From Gammaproteobacteria bacterium (GTDB lineage Bacteria > Pseudomonadota > Gammaproteobacteria > GRL18), in assembly GCA_026994225.1 (NCBI GenBank), contig JALWRI010000113.1, positions 1 to 64,000 on the forward strand: a stretch of DNA of 64,000 nucleotides, written 5' to 3'. Shown one piece after another: positions 35,723 to 45,634 of the stretch (positions within the stretch are counted from its first letter, which is position 1; each line of letters begins with the position of its first letter). Below the pieces are notes generated by a model. That model did not search any database. It was not told the DNA's origin and saw only the letters and a program-made list of their open reading frames with translations. Made by a program: the position numbers and the translations under genes.

Positions 35723-36222
35723 GTGATAGCAGCAAATAGTAGCGGTAATATTATCACGATAACCGTAACGGTAGGAACTGGGTTATTAGGGCAATTATTG
35801 AGCTATACTGTTATTATTTCGGGAGGCAATGAGCCTGCTACATTTAGTGGCAATAATAGTGATACAGATTATACTAATGCAGTTGCTTTTGATTTTGGTG
35901 ATGCGCCTGATAGTTATGCAACAGATGCTAGTGATAATAATGGTGAGGGGGTCGGTGTAGCACATCTAATTACTGGCAGCACGGTGTATTTAGGTATTAG
36001 CGTGGATGCGGAAACGGATGCAAATCCTTTTCCTACTGAAGATGATGAATCCTCAGTGGAAATTACCGTTATCCGTGAAGAATCTTTTTTGGATAATTCT
36101 CCCCATCAAGTTCTATTCCTACTTTAAATATTTGGGGATTAGGTGTACTTTATATGCTGCTAATGAGCTTAGCAGTATGGAATAGATCAAAATCGACGGT
36201 TATATCGAACAATAGAGAGTAG
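35723..36222 (+). pseudogene. Broken gene for a GEVED-domain surface protein with an IPTL-CTERM-like sorting signal
   Basis: Codons from 35723 encode VAFDFGDAPDSYATD and ISVDAETDANPFPTEDDES, which match the opening of GEVED-type extracellular domains. The frame ends at 36125, but shifting frame at about 36084-36100 (a run of seven T at 36084-36090) lets translation continue as IPTLNIWGLGVLYMLLMSLAV plus a basic tail WNRSK, ending with TAG at 36220-36222. IPTL, a Trp-Gly, a transmembrane helix and basic residues are the pattern of IPTL-CTERM sorting signals. No start codon or signal peptide precedes it and an in-frame stop is at 35693, so only the C-terminal remnant remains. It sits 3 bp before pyrE. 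Confidence 0.72.
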
Positions 36223-36225
36223 TTT

Positions 36226-36876
36226 ATGCAAGCATATCAACACAAATTTCTTGAATTTGCCATGCAATCTCAGGTATTGCGTTTTGGTGAATTTACCCTA
36301 AAATCAGGGCGGATCAGCCCTTATTTCTTTAATAGTGGATTATTTAATCATGGTTTAGCTCTGGCAAAGTTAGGACGCTTTTATGCTCAAGCCTTGATGA
36401 GTCAAAATGCAATATTTGATATGTTATTTGGCCCTGCATATAAAGGTATTCCCTTAGCTGCTGCATGTAGTATTGCATTAGCAGATCAGCATCAAAAAGA
36501 TTTGCCTTATGCTTTTAATCGTAAAGAAGCGAAAGATCATGGTGAAGGGGGGAATGTTGTTGGAGCAGCATTAGCAGGAAAAATTATGATTATTGATGAT
36601 GTTATTTCTGCCGGGACATCAGTGCGTGAATCAATGACAATTATTCAACAAGCCAATGCACAGGCAGCAGGGGTTGTTATTGCTTTAGATAGACAAGAAA
36701 GAGGGCAAGGAGATAGTTCTGCCATCAAAGAAATAGAACAACAATTTGCCATCCCTGTGATGAGTATTGTAACCTTAAATCATGTTATTGAATTTTTGCA
36801 GCAAAAGCCTAACATGGAAGAAAATTTGCAAGCAGTATTAGCGTATAAAAGAAAATATGGCGCAGACACAGACTAG
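36226..36876 (+). CDS. pyrE: Orotate phosphoribosyltransferase
   Basis: PyrE makes orotidine 5'-phosphate from orotate and PRPP in pyrimidine synthesis. The 216 residues match the family. The opening [14 protein letters not shown], the flexible loop [13 protein letters not shown] and the PRPP motif [17 protein letters not shown] are all present. GAGAG precedes the ATG. The next gene starts inside its last codons (20-bp overlap). Confidence 0.96.
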   Translation: MQAYQHKFLEFAMQSQVLRFGEFTLKSGRISPYFFNSGLFNHGLALAKLGRFYAQALMSQNAIFDMLFGPAYKGIPLAAACSIALADQHQKDLPYAFNRKEAKDHGEGGNVVGAALAGKIMIIDDVISAGTSVRESMTIIQQANAQAAGVVIALDRQERGQGDSSAIKEIEQQFAIPVMSIVTLNHVIEFLQQKPNMEENLQAVLAYKRKYGADTD

Positions 36877-39367
36877 GCCACGTGCTTTTAAAAGTATACA
36901 AATCCGTTATCTATGGGGGACGGTATTTGTCTGCCTGATTATTTTATTGATTACTGGGGGCGTACAATATTATTTAACACAGCTAGATAATGCGGTGAAT
37001 AAACAGATTATCCAGCAATATCAATTATATGCTTATTATCAGCAAGCAGGTAAGGCATTACAAGAAAGTGAAGCTTTATTATATCAACAAATGTTATATC
37101 CTGACTCTGATACCATCATAGCATGGAAGCATCAGGTACAAGCGGTTAAAAAAAACTTGCAAAGTGCCTCAAAAACGACCTGGGTTACCAATTATGAGCT
37201 ACTTCCCTATTTTAAAAGTTTACTTGAAACTCATACTATCTTAATGGAAAAAGGTAAAGCCTTATTTCTGTTGCGTAACAATGCACAAATGCAGTATCCA
37301 GCATTGGAAATATTAACAAAAGAGATGTTGCCTGAATATGATCATATTATGCAGCAATTAGAAGCATTATTGCATGATAAAGATCAGGGAGGATATAAGA
37401 AATTACTCCTTCTACGTAAAAATTGGCAGACTTTACTGGATGTTTTTCGGATTTATATGGTTGATAACTTAGGTATTATCAGTGAGTCAAAACGGTTATT
37501 ATCAGAAAAAAAAATAAGCCAGTTATATCAAGAAAATATCAATTATATTAAAGTATTAAAGAAAGATAAGTTGATTTTTGAGCAAAAGGCACAGTTAGAT
37601 AAAGTACAAAAAAATATTCAAAAATGGTATGACTATTTTATTGAAATAAAAATGCTACATACTATGAAACAGTGGCGTAAAGATTTACAGTTTTTAAAAC
37701 AAGCGGTAATCCCCTTGTACGTCCAAATGTGGGAACGCTTGGATGTTGTTGATAAACAGTTGAAAAAGACTGAAAAAGACTATGTTGCCATGTCGCATGA
37801 GATGATAAACATATTGGCGCATATTCTTTGGGGTATAGCATTTATAGGTATTGCTTTGATAGGATTTGCTTATATCTATATTTTACGTTGGATATTAATT
37901 CCAATGGCACAAGTAAGCCAGGCACTCCGTGCAGAAGCCTATGGAGAAAATTTTGTGGGCTTGCCTGATAGTAATACCGAAGAAATACACCAGTTGATAA
38001 AAGCCTTTAAAGAAATGCAAAATAAAATGCGTTTAAGAGAAAGTGCCATTGAGCATATGAGTATGCATGATGAATTAACCGGCCTACCAAATCGTAATAC
38101 CTTACAAGAGCGTTTACGTGAAGCGATTTATCAATGTGGTGAAAATGAGGTTAGCATTATTTTAATGGATTTAGATCGTTTTAAAGAAATTAATGATACC
38201 TTAGGACATTATGCAGGGGACGTGTTATTACAAAAAGTAGGGGAACGTATATCCGAATTATTGGGACAAAAATATGTTATTGCACGGATTGGTGGCGATG
38301 AATTTGCAGTATTAGTAGAAAATTTAGAAGTAGAAAAAAATCGGGAAGGTATTTTACAATTAGCTAATCAATTATTAGAACTTTTTGATAAGCCGTTTAG
38401 TCTACGTGAACATCGTTTGTATGTGGGAATTAGTATGGGGATAGCAATCTATCCAGAGCATGGTGATAATAGTCATACTTTAATAAAACAAGCGGATGTT
38501 GCAATGTATTTAGCTAAATCTAAAGGTGGTGGCATTGCTTTCTACGACCCTGCAAAAGATGTTAATCGTATCGATCGTTTAGGTTTATTAGGAGAATTAA
38601 AAGAAGCGATTAATAATGAGGGGTTAGCCGTGTTCTTTCAACCTAAAATTGATATCACAACGAAAACCTTAATCGGTGTAGAATGTTTAGTACGCTGGTA
38701 CCATCCCATTTGGGGAGATTTAGATCCAGAAGAATTTATTCCCCTGGCAGAAAAATCTGGATTAATGAATGCATTGACTTTTTGGGTAATAGAGGCTTCT
38801 TTAGCAGTTGTAGCAAAATGGCGTCAAATGGGTTGCCATTTAAAAATATCGGTCAATATTTCTGCAGAAAATTTACGTGATCCACAATTAATTAGTGAAT
38901 TACGTGAACGTTTACCAAAATGGAATATTCCCCCTGAATCTTTAGTACTTGAAATTACAGAAAGTGCTGTAGTGAGTGATCCAAGGTATGCAAAAAATGT
39001 ATTGACAGAAATTGCGAAAATGGGCATTTCTTTATCAGTGGATGATTTTGGTACGGGTTTTTCTTCTTTATCGTATTTAAAAGATTATCCAGTAAAAGAA
39101 TTAAAAATTGATAAATCATTTGTTCTTAATATGGCAGAAGATGAAAATGATGCGGTGATAGTCGCTTCAACGATTGAAATGGCACATAATCTAGGGTTAT
39201 CGGTAGTGGCAGAAGGGGTTGAAACAGAAGAAGTATTAAATATACTTAAACGGTTTCAATGTGATGTAGCGCAGGGATATTTTATTAGTCGCCCCTTATC
39301 GGCTAAACGCTTTTTACAATGGCGTGAACAGTCCCCTTGGCTAATTAAACCTACACCTTCTGTTTGA
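36857..39367 (+). CDS. Membrane-bound GGDEF-EAL cyclic-di-GMP enzyme
   Basis: An 836-residue inner-membrane signalling protein. A transmembrane helix near residues 20-40, a helical periplasmic sensor of about 270 residues and a second helix near 325 are followed by a HAMP-like linker ([13 protein letters not shown]). The GGDEF domain (about 400-560) has an intact RIGGDEFAV and no RxxD I-site. The EAL domain (about 580-825) has ECLVRW at the EAL site, [27 protein letters not shown] and VAEGVETEE, so phosphodiesterase activity is likely. It overlaps pyrE by 20 bp and is convergent with the PilU gene (2-bp gap). The ligand is unknown. Confidence 0.88.
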   Translation: MAQTQTRPRAFKSIQIRYLWGTVFVCLIILLITGGVQYYLTQLDNAVNKQIIQQYQLYAYYQQAGKALQESEALLYQQMLYPDSDTIIAWKHQVQAVKKNLQSASKTTWVTNYELLPYFKSLLETHTILMEKGKALFLLRNNAQMQYPALEILTKEMLPEYDHIMQQLEALLHDKDQGGYKKLLLLRKNWQTLLDVFRIYMVDNLGIISESKRLLSEKKISQLYQENINYIKVLKKDKLIFEQKAQLDKVQKNIQKWYDYFIEIKMLHTMKQWRKDLQFLKQAVIPLYVQMWERLDVVDKQLKKTEKDYVAMSHEMINILAHILWGIAFIGIALIGFAYIYILRWILIPMAQVSQALRAEAYGENFVGLPDSNTEEIHQLIKAFKEMQNKMRLRESAIEHMSMHDELTGLPNRNTLQERLREAIYQCGENEVSIILMDLDRFKEINDTLGHYAGDVLLQKVGERISELLGQKYVIARIGGDEFAVLVENLEVEKNREGILQLANQLLELFDKPFSLREHRLYVGISMGIAIYPEHGDNSHTLIKQADVAMYLAKSKGGGIAFYDPAKDVNRIDRLGLLGELKEAINNEGLAVFFQPKIDITTKTLIGVECLVRWYHPIWGDLDPEEFIPLAEKSGLMNALTFWVIEASLAVVAKWRQMGCHLKISVNISAENLRDPQLISELRERLPKWNIPPESLVLEITESAVVSDPRYAKNVLTEIAKMGISLSVDDFGTGFSSLSYLKDYPVKELKIDKSFVLNMAEDENDAVIVASTIEMAHNLGLSVVAEGVETEEVLNILKRFQCDVAQGYFISRPLSAKRFLQWREQSPWLIKPTPSV

Positions 39368-39369
39368 TT

Positions 39370-40791
39370 CTATTCTTGTGGTTTTTCTGGTGGCGTATCA
39401 TCAATACTAAATATAGCAGCGCTGCCACTACTACTCGTATTGGTATTTTTTGATGTTGTATTAGGAGATATTTCGAGGTTAAGACCTGAATGATTAGGAT
39501 TTTTCTTTTTTTCTTCCAATGCCCGTTTTTGTGCTTCTAATTTTGCCTTTTTTTGTGCTAGAATTTTAGCTCTTATTTTTTTTCTAACCAGTTCTTTTTG
39601 TTGTTCTGGAGTCAGTTTTTCTGTTGATTGTTCATTTGAATCTTCTTTGGCTTCTTTAGTCGGATTATTTTCATCCTCTTCTTCTGAAGGTTTTTCTTCT
39701 AGGGATAAACCAATACTGCTTTCTTCTTTCACCCCTTGATCTAAATTGATTTTTAAACGTAAGTTATTAGGTGAGTCGGCATTTTTTAATGCTTCATCCA
39801 GGGTAATTTTACCTGCTTTGTAAAGTTTATATAATGCTGAATCAAAGGTTTGCATACCCAAATTTTCAGATTTTTCCATAATTTCTTTAATGCTGGCAAC
39901 ATCACCTTTAGCGATTAAACCATTGACTGTATGGGTACCTAGCAAAATTTCAATAGCTGCACAGCGTTTGCCATCAACGGTGGGTAATAAGCGTTGTGAA
40001 ACAAACCCTCTGATATTGAGAGATAAATCATTCCAGATTTGTTTATGTCGTTCTTCCGGAAAAAAGTTAATAATCCGATCCAATGCCTGATTGGCATTAT
40101 TAGCATGTAAGGTAGAAATGGCTAAATGTCCTGTTTCGGCAAAAGCGAGGGCATGTTCCATTGTTTCTGCGTCCCGTATTTCGCCAATCAGAATCACATC
40201 AGGTGCTTGACGCAATGTATTTTTTAAGGCATCTTCATAAGTATCGGTATCAACACCTACTTCTCGTTGATTGATAATACAATTTTTATGTGGATGGACA
40301 AATTCAATCGGGTCTTCAATGGTAATAATATGTCCTTTACTATGTGTATTACGGTAATCAATCAGTGCTGCAAGAGAGGTTGATTTGCCTGATCCTGTTC
40401 CTCCTACAAAGAGTATTAGCCCCCGTTTAGACATAATCACTTCTTTTAATATATCAGGTAAACCAAGTGCTTGCGCTGAGGGAATATCTGTAGCAATATG
40501 TCGTACCACCATACTGACTTCATTGCGTTGTTTGAATATATTAACCCGAAAACGACCAACCCCTGGCTCAGTAATGGCAAGGTTCATTTCAGGTTTTTGA
40601 GCAAATTCATTAGCTTGTTCAGTATTCATAACCTGATGGGCAATTTCATTGACTCGTCCTGTAGATAAAGGCGTTGATTCAAGCGGTGTTAATTCACCTT
40701 GAAATTTAGCACTTGCTGGCGCACCCGTGCTAAGGTATAAATCAGAACCACCACCATTAATGAGTGCTTTGAGATAATCAATAAATTCCAT
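39370..40791 (-). CDS. pilU: Type IV pilus retraction ATPase, PilU-like, with charged C-terminal tail
   Basis: A hexameric ATPase of the PilT/PilU family that powers pilus retraction at the inner-membrane base. Walker A is GGTGSGKST near residue 130, the Asp box is TIEDPIEF, and IGEIRDAETMEHAL and TGHLAISTLHANN follow. The first 370 residues correspond to PilU; residues 380-473 are a Lys/Glu/Ser/Asn-rich low-complexity tail absent from standard PilU. The DLYLSTGAPA N-terminus favours PilU over PilT. It lies beside two cyclic-di-GMP enzymes, and downstream of the REC-GGDEF-EAL gene by 17 bp on the same strand. No pilT is present. Confidence 0.85.
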   Translation of the reverse strand: MEFIDYLKALINGGGSDLYLSTGAPASAKFQGELTPLESTPLSTGRVNEIAHQVMNTEQANEFAQKPEMNLAITEPGVGRFRVNIFKQRNEVSMVVRHIATDIPSAQALGLPDILKEVIMSKRGLILFVGGTGSGKSTSLAALIDYRNTHSKGHIITIEDPIEFVHPHKNCIINQREVGVDTDTYEDALKNTLRQAPDVILIGEIRDAETMEHALAFAETGHLAISTLHANNANQALDRIINFFPEERHKQIWNDLSLNIRGFVSQRLLPTVDGKRCAAIEILLGTHTVNGLIAKGDVASIKEIMEKSENLGMQTFDSALYKLYKAGKITLDEALKNADSPNNLRLKINLDQGVKEESSIGLSLEEKPSEEEDENNPTKEAKEDSNEQSTEKLTPEQQKELVRKKIRAKILAQKKAKLEAQKRALEEKKKNPNHSGLNLEISPNTTSKNTNTSSSGSAAIFSIDDTPPEKPQE

Positions 40792-40808
40792 AATATGTCC
40801 TTATTTTC

Positions 40809-42536
40809 TTAAGTGAGAGCATGTGTTTTAGCAAAGCGTTGGTTACATTTTTGCATCCATTGGTAGACTTTATCTGCTGGAATAGGTTGGCTAATATAAT
40901 AACCTTGTGCCATATCACAACGCAGTATTTGTAATAAATCCCAAGTAGCTCGATCTTCTATACCTTCAGCGACAACAATAAGCCCCAGGTTATGCGCTAA
41001 ATCAATGGTTGCTCGTACAATCACTGCATCATTATCATCTTTAGTCATATCTTGAATAAATGATTTATCTATTTTTAGTGCTTTCACCGGTAATTTTTTT
41101 AAATAAGATAAAGACGAATAGCCAGTACCAAAATCATCAATGGAAAAACGAATACCTTTATCTGTGAGTGTTTTCATCATACGCAATGCAGTCAGGGGAT
41201 CAGACATCATCGTGGTTTCAGTCAGTTCTAACTCTAACACTCCAGAGGGTATATTATAGGTATCAATAATTGCAATAATACGATCATGGCAAGCAGGATC
41301 AAGTAAATTTTTTATAGACAGGTTGACGGCAATATGTAAAATTAACCCTTGTTCTTCCCATTTTAAATACTGTTGCAAGGCTTCATCTAATACCCACAGG
41401 CTGAGTTCTTTTATCACATCAGTTTCTTCTGCTAGGGGAATAAAGGCATCAGGTGGTACTGTTCCATGTTGGGGATGTTGCCAGCGAATTAAGGCTTCAA
41501 CCCCTTTTATCTTACCACTGCGAATTTCAACCTTAGGCTGATAGCTGACAAAAAGTTGTTGATCATTGATAGCGTGATGCAATTCTGATGTTAACGTAAT
41601 ATGTTTACGATGTGGGCTATTATGTTCAGGGCGATATAAAATAAATTGGCTATTATCTTTTTTTGCTGTTTGTAAGGCTATATCGGCATTTTGTAATAAC
41701 TTATCCAGATTATAACCATGTTCAGGAAAAAATGAAATCCCCATATTGAGGGTAATATGAGTGGTTTTTGTGCTATCTAGGAAAAAGGGTTTTTGTACCA
41801 TATCCAGTAATTTTCTGGCAGTAAATAAGGTAATTTCTTTTTCTATATCAGGAATTAAAATAGCAAACTTTACCCCCCCTAAACGAGCAACCGTATCTGA
41901 TTGGCGGACACTATTACGCAAACGGCTTGCGACTTGTTGTAATAATATATCGGCAAAATGGATACCTATATTTTCATTAATATCTTGATAATTATGGATT
42001 TCTAATAGCAAAATACTCAGTTGTTTTTTGGTTCTATGGGCAACTAAAATAGCTTGTTGTAAACGGTCAAAAAATAATGCTCGATTGGGTAAACGAGTGA
42101 GGGTATCGTGATAAGATTGATAGCGAATGGTTTCATCAGCACGCCGATGTGCAGTACGTATTTCAATTTCACGTAATTCTCTTTTAATAGCAGGAATTAA
42201 ACGTTTCATATTATCTTTCATAATATAATCATGTGCGCCTGCCTTCATTGCTTCTACCGCAATATTTTCACCACTTTTAGACGATAAGACAATAAATGGA
42301 ATATCAATATGGGTACTTTGCACAATCGCTAACGCATCTAAGGCATTGTATTTTTCGGAGTGATAATCTGCAAGGATTAAATCCCAACTTTGATTTTCTA
42401 ATGCCGCAGTCATTTCAGTTAAAGAGGTGACCCGCTCATAAATAGGCTCAAACTTTTCATTCTGCAAAGCGTAGAGAATATCCATAGTTTGAGATTCAGA
42501 GTCGTTGAGTATTAGCACACGTAAAATATTATTCAT
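40809..42536 (-). CDS. Response regulator with degenerate GGDEF and intact EAL domain
   Basis: A 575-residue cytoplasmic protein. The receiver (about 1-125) has the phosphoacceptor in LILADYHS and Lys in YIMKDN. The GGDEF domain (about 150-315) reads ARLGGVKFAIL and LLLEIHNYQDIN, so it has lost catalytic residues and may bind GTP instead. The EAL domain (about 325-565) has GVEALIRWQHP, AVNLSIKNL, DDFGTGYSSLSYL, KIDKSFI and VAEGIED, consistent with phosphodiesterase activity. It lies 17 bp upstream of pilU and probably shares an operon, tying phosphorylation to c-di-GMP loss and pilus retraction. Confidence 0.88.
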   Translation of the reverse strand: MNNILRVLILNDSESQTMDILYALQNEKFEPIYERVTSLTEMTAALENQSWDLILADYHSEKYNALDALAIVQSTHIDIPFIVLSSKSGENIAVEAMKAGAHDYIMKDNMKRLIPAIKRELREIEIRTAHRRADETIRYQSYHDTLTRLPNRALFFDRLQQAILVAHRTKKQLSILLLEIHNYQDINENIGIHFADILLQQVASRLRNSVRQSDTVARLGGVKFAILIPDIEKEITLFTARKLLDMVQKPFFLDSTKTTHITLNMGISFFPEHGYNLDKLLQNADIALQTAKKDNSQFILYRPEHNSPHRKHITLTSELHHAINDQQLFVSYQPKVEIRSGKIKGVEALIRWQHPQHGTVPPDAFIPLAEETDVIKELSLWVLDEALQQYLKWEEQGLILHIAVNLSIKNLLDPACHDRIIAIIDTYNIPSGVLELELTETTMMSDPLTALRMMKTLTDKGIRFSIDDFGTGYSSLSYLKKLPVKALKIDKSFIQDMTKDDNDAVIVRATIDLAHNLGLIVVAEGIEDRATWDLLQILRCDMAQGYYISQPIPADKVYQWMQKCNQRFAKTHALT

Positions 42537-42665
42537 TTAAATATATTTTATACCTAAAGGGATATGGGGTTTTTATTTATTTTAATTATTGTAAAGCTAA
42601 TACTAGCAAAAATCCTAAGAGGAGAGTAAATTTTTTAACAAAAGAAGGAAAATATCCGCTTTCAT
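42537..42665. other. Intergenic stretch before the EAL gene
   Basis: 129 bp of AT-rich sequence contains no gene. It should carry the promoter of the REC-EAL/pilU operon, but no clear -35/-10 pair was seen. Confidence 0.4.
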
Positions 42666-43025
42666 TTATCCAACAAGTTGTTGTTGGGAAGCTGCTATAG
42701 TTTCTAAGGCATCTGTGCTGGCTGTTGTAGTAGCAGGTATTTCAGAGTAACTTTGAGAAAATATTTGGCGTTCTTGCGCAATGTGCTTGAGTAATTGAAA
42801 TTGTGTCGTATTGTTATGAACAGCATGATTAAAATCAGTTGTGGGGAGATAAGTTGGTATATGGGATGTCTGTGCTTTTTCGGGAGAGAGTTTAAATTGC
42901 TTGTTTTCAGAGAGTAAACTCAGTAGCAAGGCAAAATCTCCTGCATGATTTTGAGTCACTGCATTATTTAATGAATGACTAAATTTTTCAATTGCCTGAT
43001 ATTGCTCTATTGCAGTACTATTCAT
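42666..43025 (-). CDS. Hypothetical protein
   Basis: A 119-residue protein with no signal peptide or membrane helix. It has an Ala/Leu-rich helix with GDFALLLSLLSEN near residue 30 and a Thr/Ala/Gln-rich C-terminus. No family is recognised. Its separate position, ATG start and coherent reading frame make a gene likely. It is divergent from the glutathione S-transferase. Confidence 0.5.
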   Translation of the reverse strand: MNSTAIEQYQAIEKFSHSLNNAVTQNHAGDFALLLSLLSENKQFKLSPEKAQTSHIPTYLPTTDFNHAVHNNTTQFQLLKHIAQERQIFSQSYSEIPATTTASTDALETIAASQQQLVG

Positions 43026-43114
43026 GGTTTATACCATTGTAGAGTGAAGTTATCTGAATGCAATTATCGTCTAGTAAAGAAAAAACTTTAGCCATAAACT
43101 AAAATGAGGAATTT

Positions 43115-43771
43115 ATGCAAAAACCTGAATTAATTAGCTTTAAGTTATGTCCCTTTGTGCAACGTGCAGTCATTGCCCTAAAATATAAGCAGGTCGATTT
43201 TGATTTACAATATATTCATTTAGCTAATCCACCTATTTGGTTTAAGGAAATCTCTCCATTAGGTAAAGTTCCTTTATTACGTGTTGAAGGAGAGGTATTA
43301 TTTGAATCATCAGTGATTAACGAATATCTGGATGAAGTGTATATGCCAATGATGCATCCTGTTGATCCGCTATTACGGGCTAAAAACCGTGCTTGGATAG
43401 CGTTTGCATCAGAATTATTAATAACTATGATGGCAGTTTTCACAGTGAAAACAGAGCAAGAGTTCAATGAAAAAAAAGCGACCTTACAAAAAGAACTACT
43501 CCGTTTAGAAGCAGTATTAGAAGGAAAAAGTTTTTTTAATGGGGATAATTTTTCTTTGGTAGATACAAGTTTTGCGCCTTTTTTTATGCGTATTCAATTT
43601 ATTGAAGCAGTATTTTCCCTGGATTTATATACCCATACGCCTAAAATTAATAGCTGGCAAAAGACCTTGTTAGATATGGAAATAGTACAACAATCTGTAG
43701 TAGATAATTGTGATACACTTTATATAGAATTTATTAAAGCAAAACAAGGCTATTTAGCAGCATATTTATAA
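43115..43771 (+). CDS. Glutathione S-transferase family protein
   Basis: A 218-residue cytoplasmic protein with a thioredoxin-fold N-terminal domain (about 1-80) and an all-helical C-terminal domain. SFKLCPFVQRAVIAL places a Cys at the catalytic position, as in omega/beta class enzymes, and NPPIWFKEISPLGKVPLL and VLFESSVINEYLDE are typical glutathione-binding segments. It could be a thiol transferase or a dehalogenase-like GST; the substrate is unknown. It is convergent with cysS (12-bp gap). Confidence 0.85.
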   Translation: MQKPELISFKLCPFVQRAVIALKYKQVDFDLQYIHLANPPIWFKEISPLGKVPLLRVEGEVLFESSVINEYLDEVYMPMMHPVDPLLRAKNRAWIAFASELLITMMAVFTVKTEQEFNEKKATLQKELLRLEAVLEGKSFFNGDNFSLVDTSFAPFFMRIQFIEAVFSLDLYTHTPKINSWQKTLLDMEIVQQSVVDNCDTLYIEFIKAKQGYLAAYL

Positions 43772-43783
43772 TGTAGGTATTAT

Positions 43784-45172
43784 TTATTGATGTATATATT
43801 GCCAACGAGTACCATGAGGGCTGTCTTCCAGTTCAATATTGGCATCGAGTAATTCGGCACGGATAGCATCTGCACGGCTAAAATCTTTATTTTTCCGTGC
43901 TTCATTACGCTCTTCTATCAGTTTCTGAATTTGGGTTTCATTAAAGTTTGTTGCTTGTGGGGCTTGCCAATGAAACCACTCTTGAGGCGATTGTTGTAAA
44001 ATGCCTAGAATTTCACCTCCTTTTAAAAGTTGTTGTTGCAATCGTTTTTTCTCGTTAGCATCAGTGCTTTTATTTATATCATGGGCTATTTGATGTAAAT
44101 GGGCAATCGCATCAGCACTGGCAAGATCATTGCGTAAATGTTGTAAAATGGTCTCTGGAATATCTATATTATTATCAATATGATGATAAGTATCCATACC
44201 TAATAGTGCTTTATATAAACGATCCAGACTACTTTTTGCTTGTGGTAAGGTCGTTTCTGACCAATCTAAAGGACTGCGGTAATGGGCATTGAGTAAGGCA
44301 AAGCGAACGACTTCACCTTGATAGTGCTGCAATATGTCATGTACAGTAAAAAAATTGCCTTTGGATTTGGCCATTTTTTCACCATCTAAAGTAATATAGC
44401 CATTATGTAGCCAATAATTAACCGTACCAGAATGAGCGCAACGGGTTTGTGCTAGTTCATTTTCATGGTGAGGAAAAATCAGGTCTTGTCCACCACCGTG
44501 AATATCAATATTTGTACCTAGATGTTGCGCTATCATGGCAGAGCATTCTAAATGCCAACCAGGACGACCAAATCCCCAGGGGCTATCCCAACCAGGTAAA
44601 TCTTCTGTAGAAGGTTTCCATAACACAAAATCAGTTGAATCCCGTTTATAAGGTGCAATCTCTACCCGTGCGCCGGCTATCATATCTTCATGGTTTCGTC
44701 CAGAAAGTTTGCCGTAGTCTGGCATAGAGGGTACATGAAATAAAACATGTCCTTTTGCTTGATAAGCATGTCCATTATCAATAAGTTGTTGGATCATCGT
44801 TTGCATACTTTTAATATGCTCAGTAGCGTAGGGTTCAATACTAGGGGCTAGGGTATTGAGTTGTGCAATATCCTGGTGAAAAGCATGAATAAATTGTTGA
44901 CTAATAGTAGAAATAGGTTGTTTTTGTTTGTGTGCCGCAGCATTAATTTTATCATCAATATCAGTAATATTGCGGGCATATACAACCTGTGGATAGTCAT
45001 GCCGTAATAGGCGAAAAAGCATATCAAATACCACAATAGGACGGGCATTCCCGATATGAATGTAGTTATAAACTGTAGGACCACATACATACATGGTAAT
45101 GCGTTCAGGGTCAATGGGTGTAAAGAGGTCTTTTTTACGGGTTTGGGTATTATAAAGTTGTATAGTTGGCAT
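43784..45172 (-). CDS. cysS: Cysteinyl-tRNA synthetase
   Basis: This 462-residue class I synthetase charges tRNA-Cys. CGPTVYNYIHIGNARP holds the HIGH-type motif, HLECSAMIAQHLG and HHENELAQT carry zinc ligands, and EKMAKSKGNFF is the KMSKS loop. ATG at 45172 is preferred; the longer reading frame runs back into hisI without a suitable start. It follows hisI by 4 bp, so the two are co-transcribed. A tRNA-Cys gene lies at 15014-15087. Confidence 0.95.
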   Translation of the reverse strand: MPTIQLYNTQTRKKDLFTPIDPERITMYVCGPTVYNYIHIGNARPIVVFDMLFRLLRHDYPQVVYARNITDIDDKINAAAHKQKQPISTISQQFIHAFHQDIAQLNTLAPSIEPYATEHIKSMQTMIQQLIDNGHAYQAKGHVLFHVPSMPDYGKLSGRNHEDMIAGARVEIAPYKRDSTDFVLWKPSTEDLPGWDSPWGFGRPGWHLECSAMIAQHLGTNIDIHGGGQDLIFPHHENELAQTRCAHSGTVNYWLHNGYITLDGEKMAKSKGNFFTVHDILQHYQGEVVRFALLNAHYRSPLDWSETTLPQAKSSLDRLYKALLGMDTYHHIDNNIDIPETILQHLRNDLASADAIAHLHQIAHDINKSTDANEKKRLQQQLLKGGEILGILQQSPQEWFHWQAPQATNFNETQIQKLIEERNEARKNKDFSRADAIRAELLDANIELEDSPHGTRWQYIHQ

Positions 45173-45176
45173 GATA

Positions 45177-45623
45177 TTAAGTTTTCTGAGTATAGAGTGT
45201 ATCGGGATCAATAATTGGTGCACTATTGATTTCGCTGTGATCACATTTTAACGTATGGTAAAAGCAGCTACGTCGCCCAGTATGGCAAGCTGGGCCAGTT
45301 TGATCGACTAATAATAATAAGCTATCCCCATCACAATCAAGGTACATATTTTTGAGTATTTGTACTTGCCCGGATTGTTCTCCTTTACGCCAAAATTGAT
45401 TGCGAGAACGAGACCAATAACAGATACGTCCTGTTTGTAAGGTTTCTTGTATAGCAACCCGATTCATCCAGGCTAACATTAATACTTCTTTGGTATCATA
45501 TTGTTGTGCAATAGCAGGGATTAATCCATCATCATTAAATGGAATATTATCCAATATTTTAACAATATTTAGTTTACTGTGAAGAGCGAGTTTTTCATGT
45601 TGTTTAAAAAAAGGTATCGACAT
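45177..45623 (-). CDS. hisI: Phosphoribosyl-AMP cyclohydrolase
   Basis: A 148-residue enzyme of histidine synthesis that opens the purine ring of PR-AMP. QILKNMYLDCDGDSLLLLV and ACHTGRRSCFYH carry the metal-binding Asp and Cys residues. There is no HisE domain, so the pyrophosphohydrolase must be encoded elsewhere. It lies between thrS and cysS on the same strand with gaps of 11 and 4 bp, away from any other his gene in the window. Confidence 0.92.
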   Translation of the reverse strand: MSIPFFKQHEKLALHSKLNIVKILDNIPFNDDGLIPAIAQQYDTKEVLMLAWMNRVAIQETLQTGRICYWSRSRNQFWRKGEQSGQVQILKNMYLDCDGDSLLLLVDQTGPACHTGRRSCFYHTLKCDHSEINSAPIIDPDTLYTQKT

Positions 45624-45634
45624 AATTTATTATT

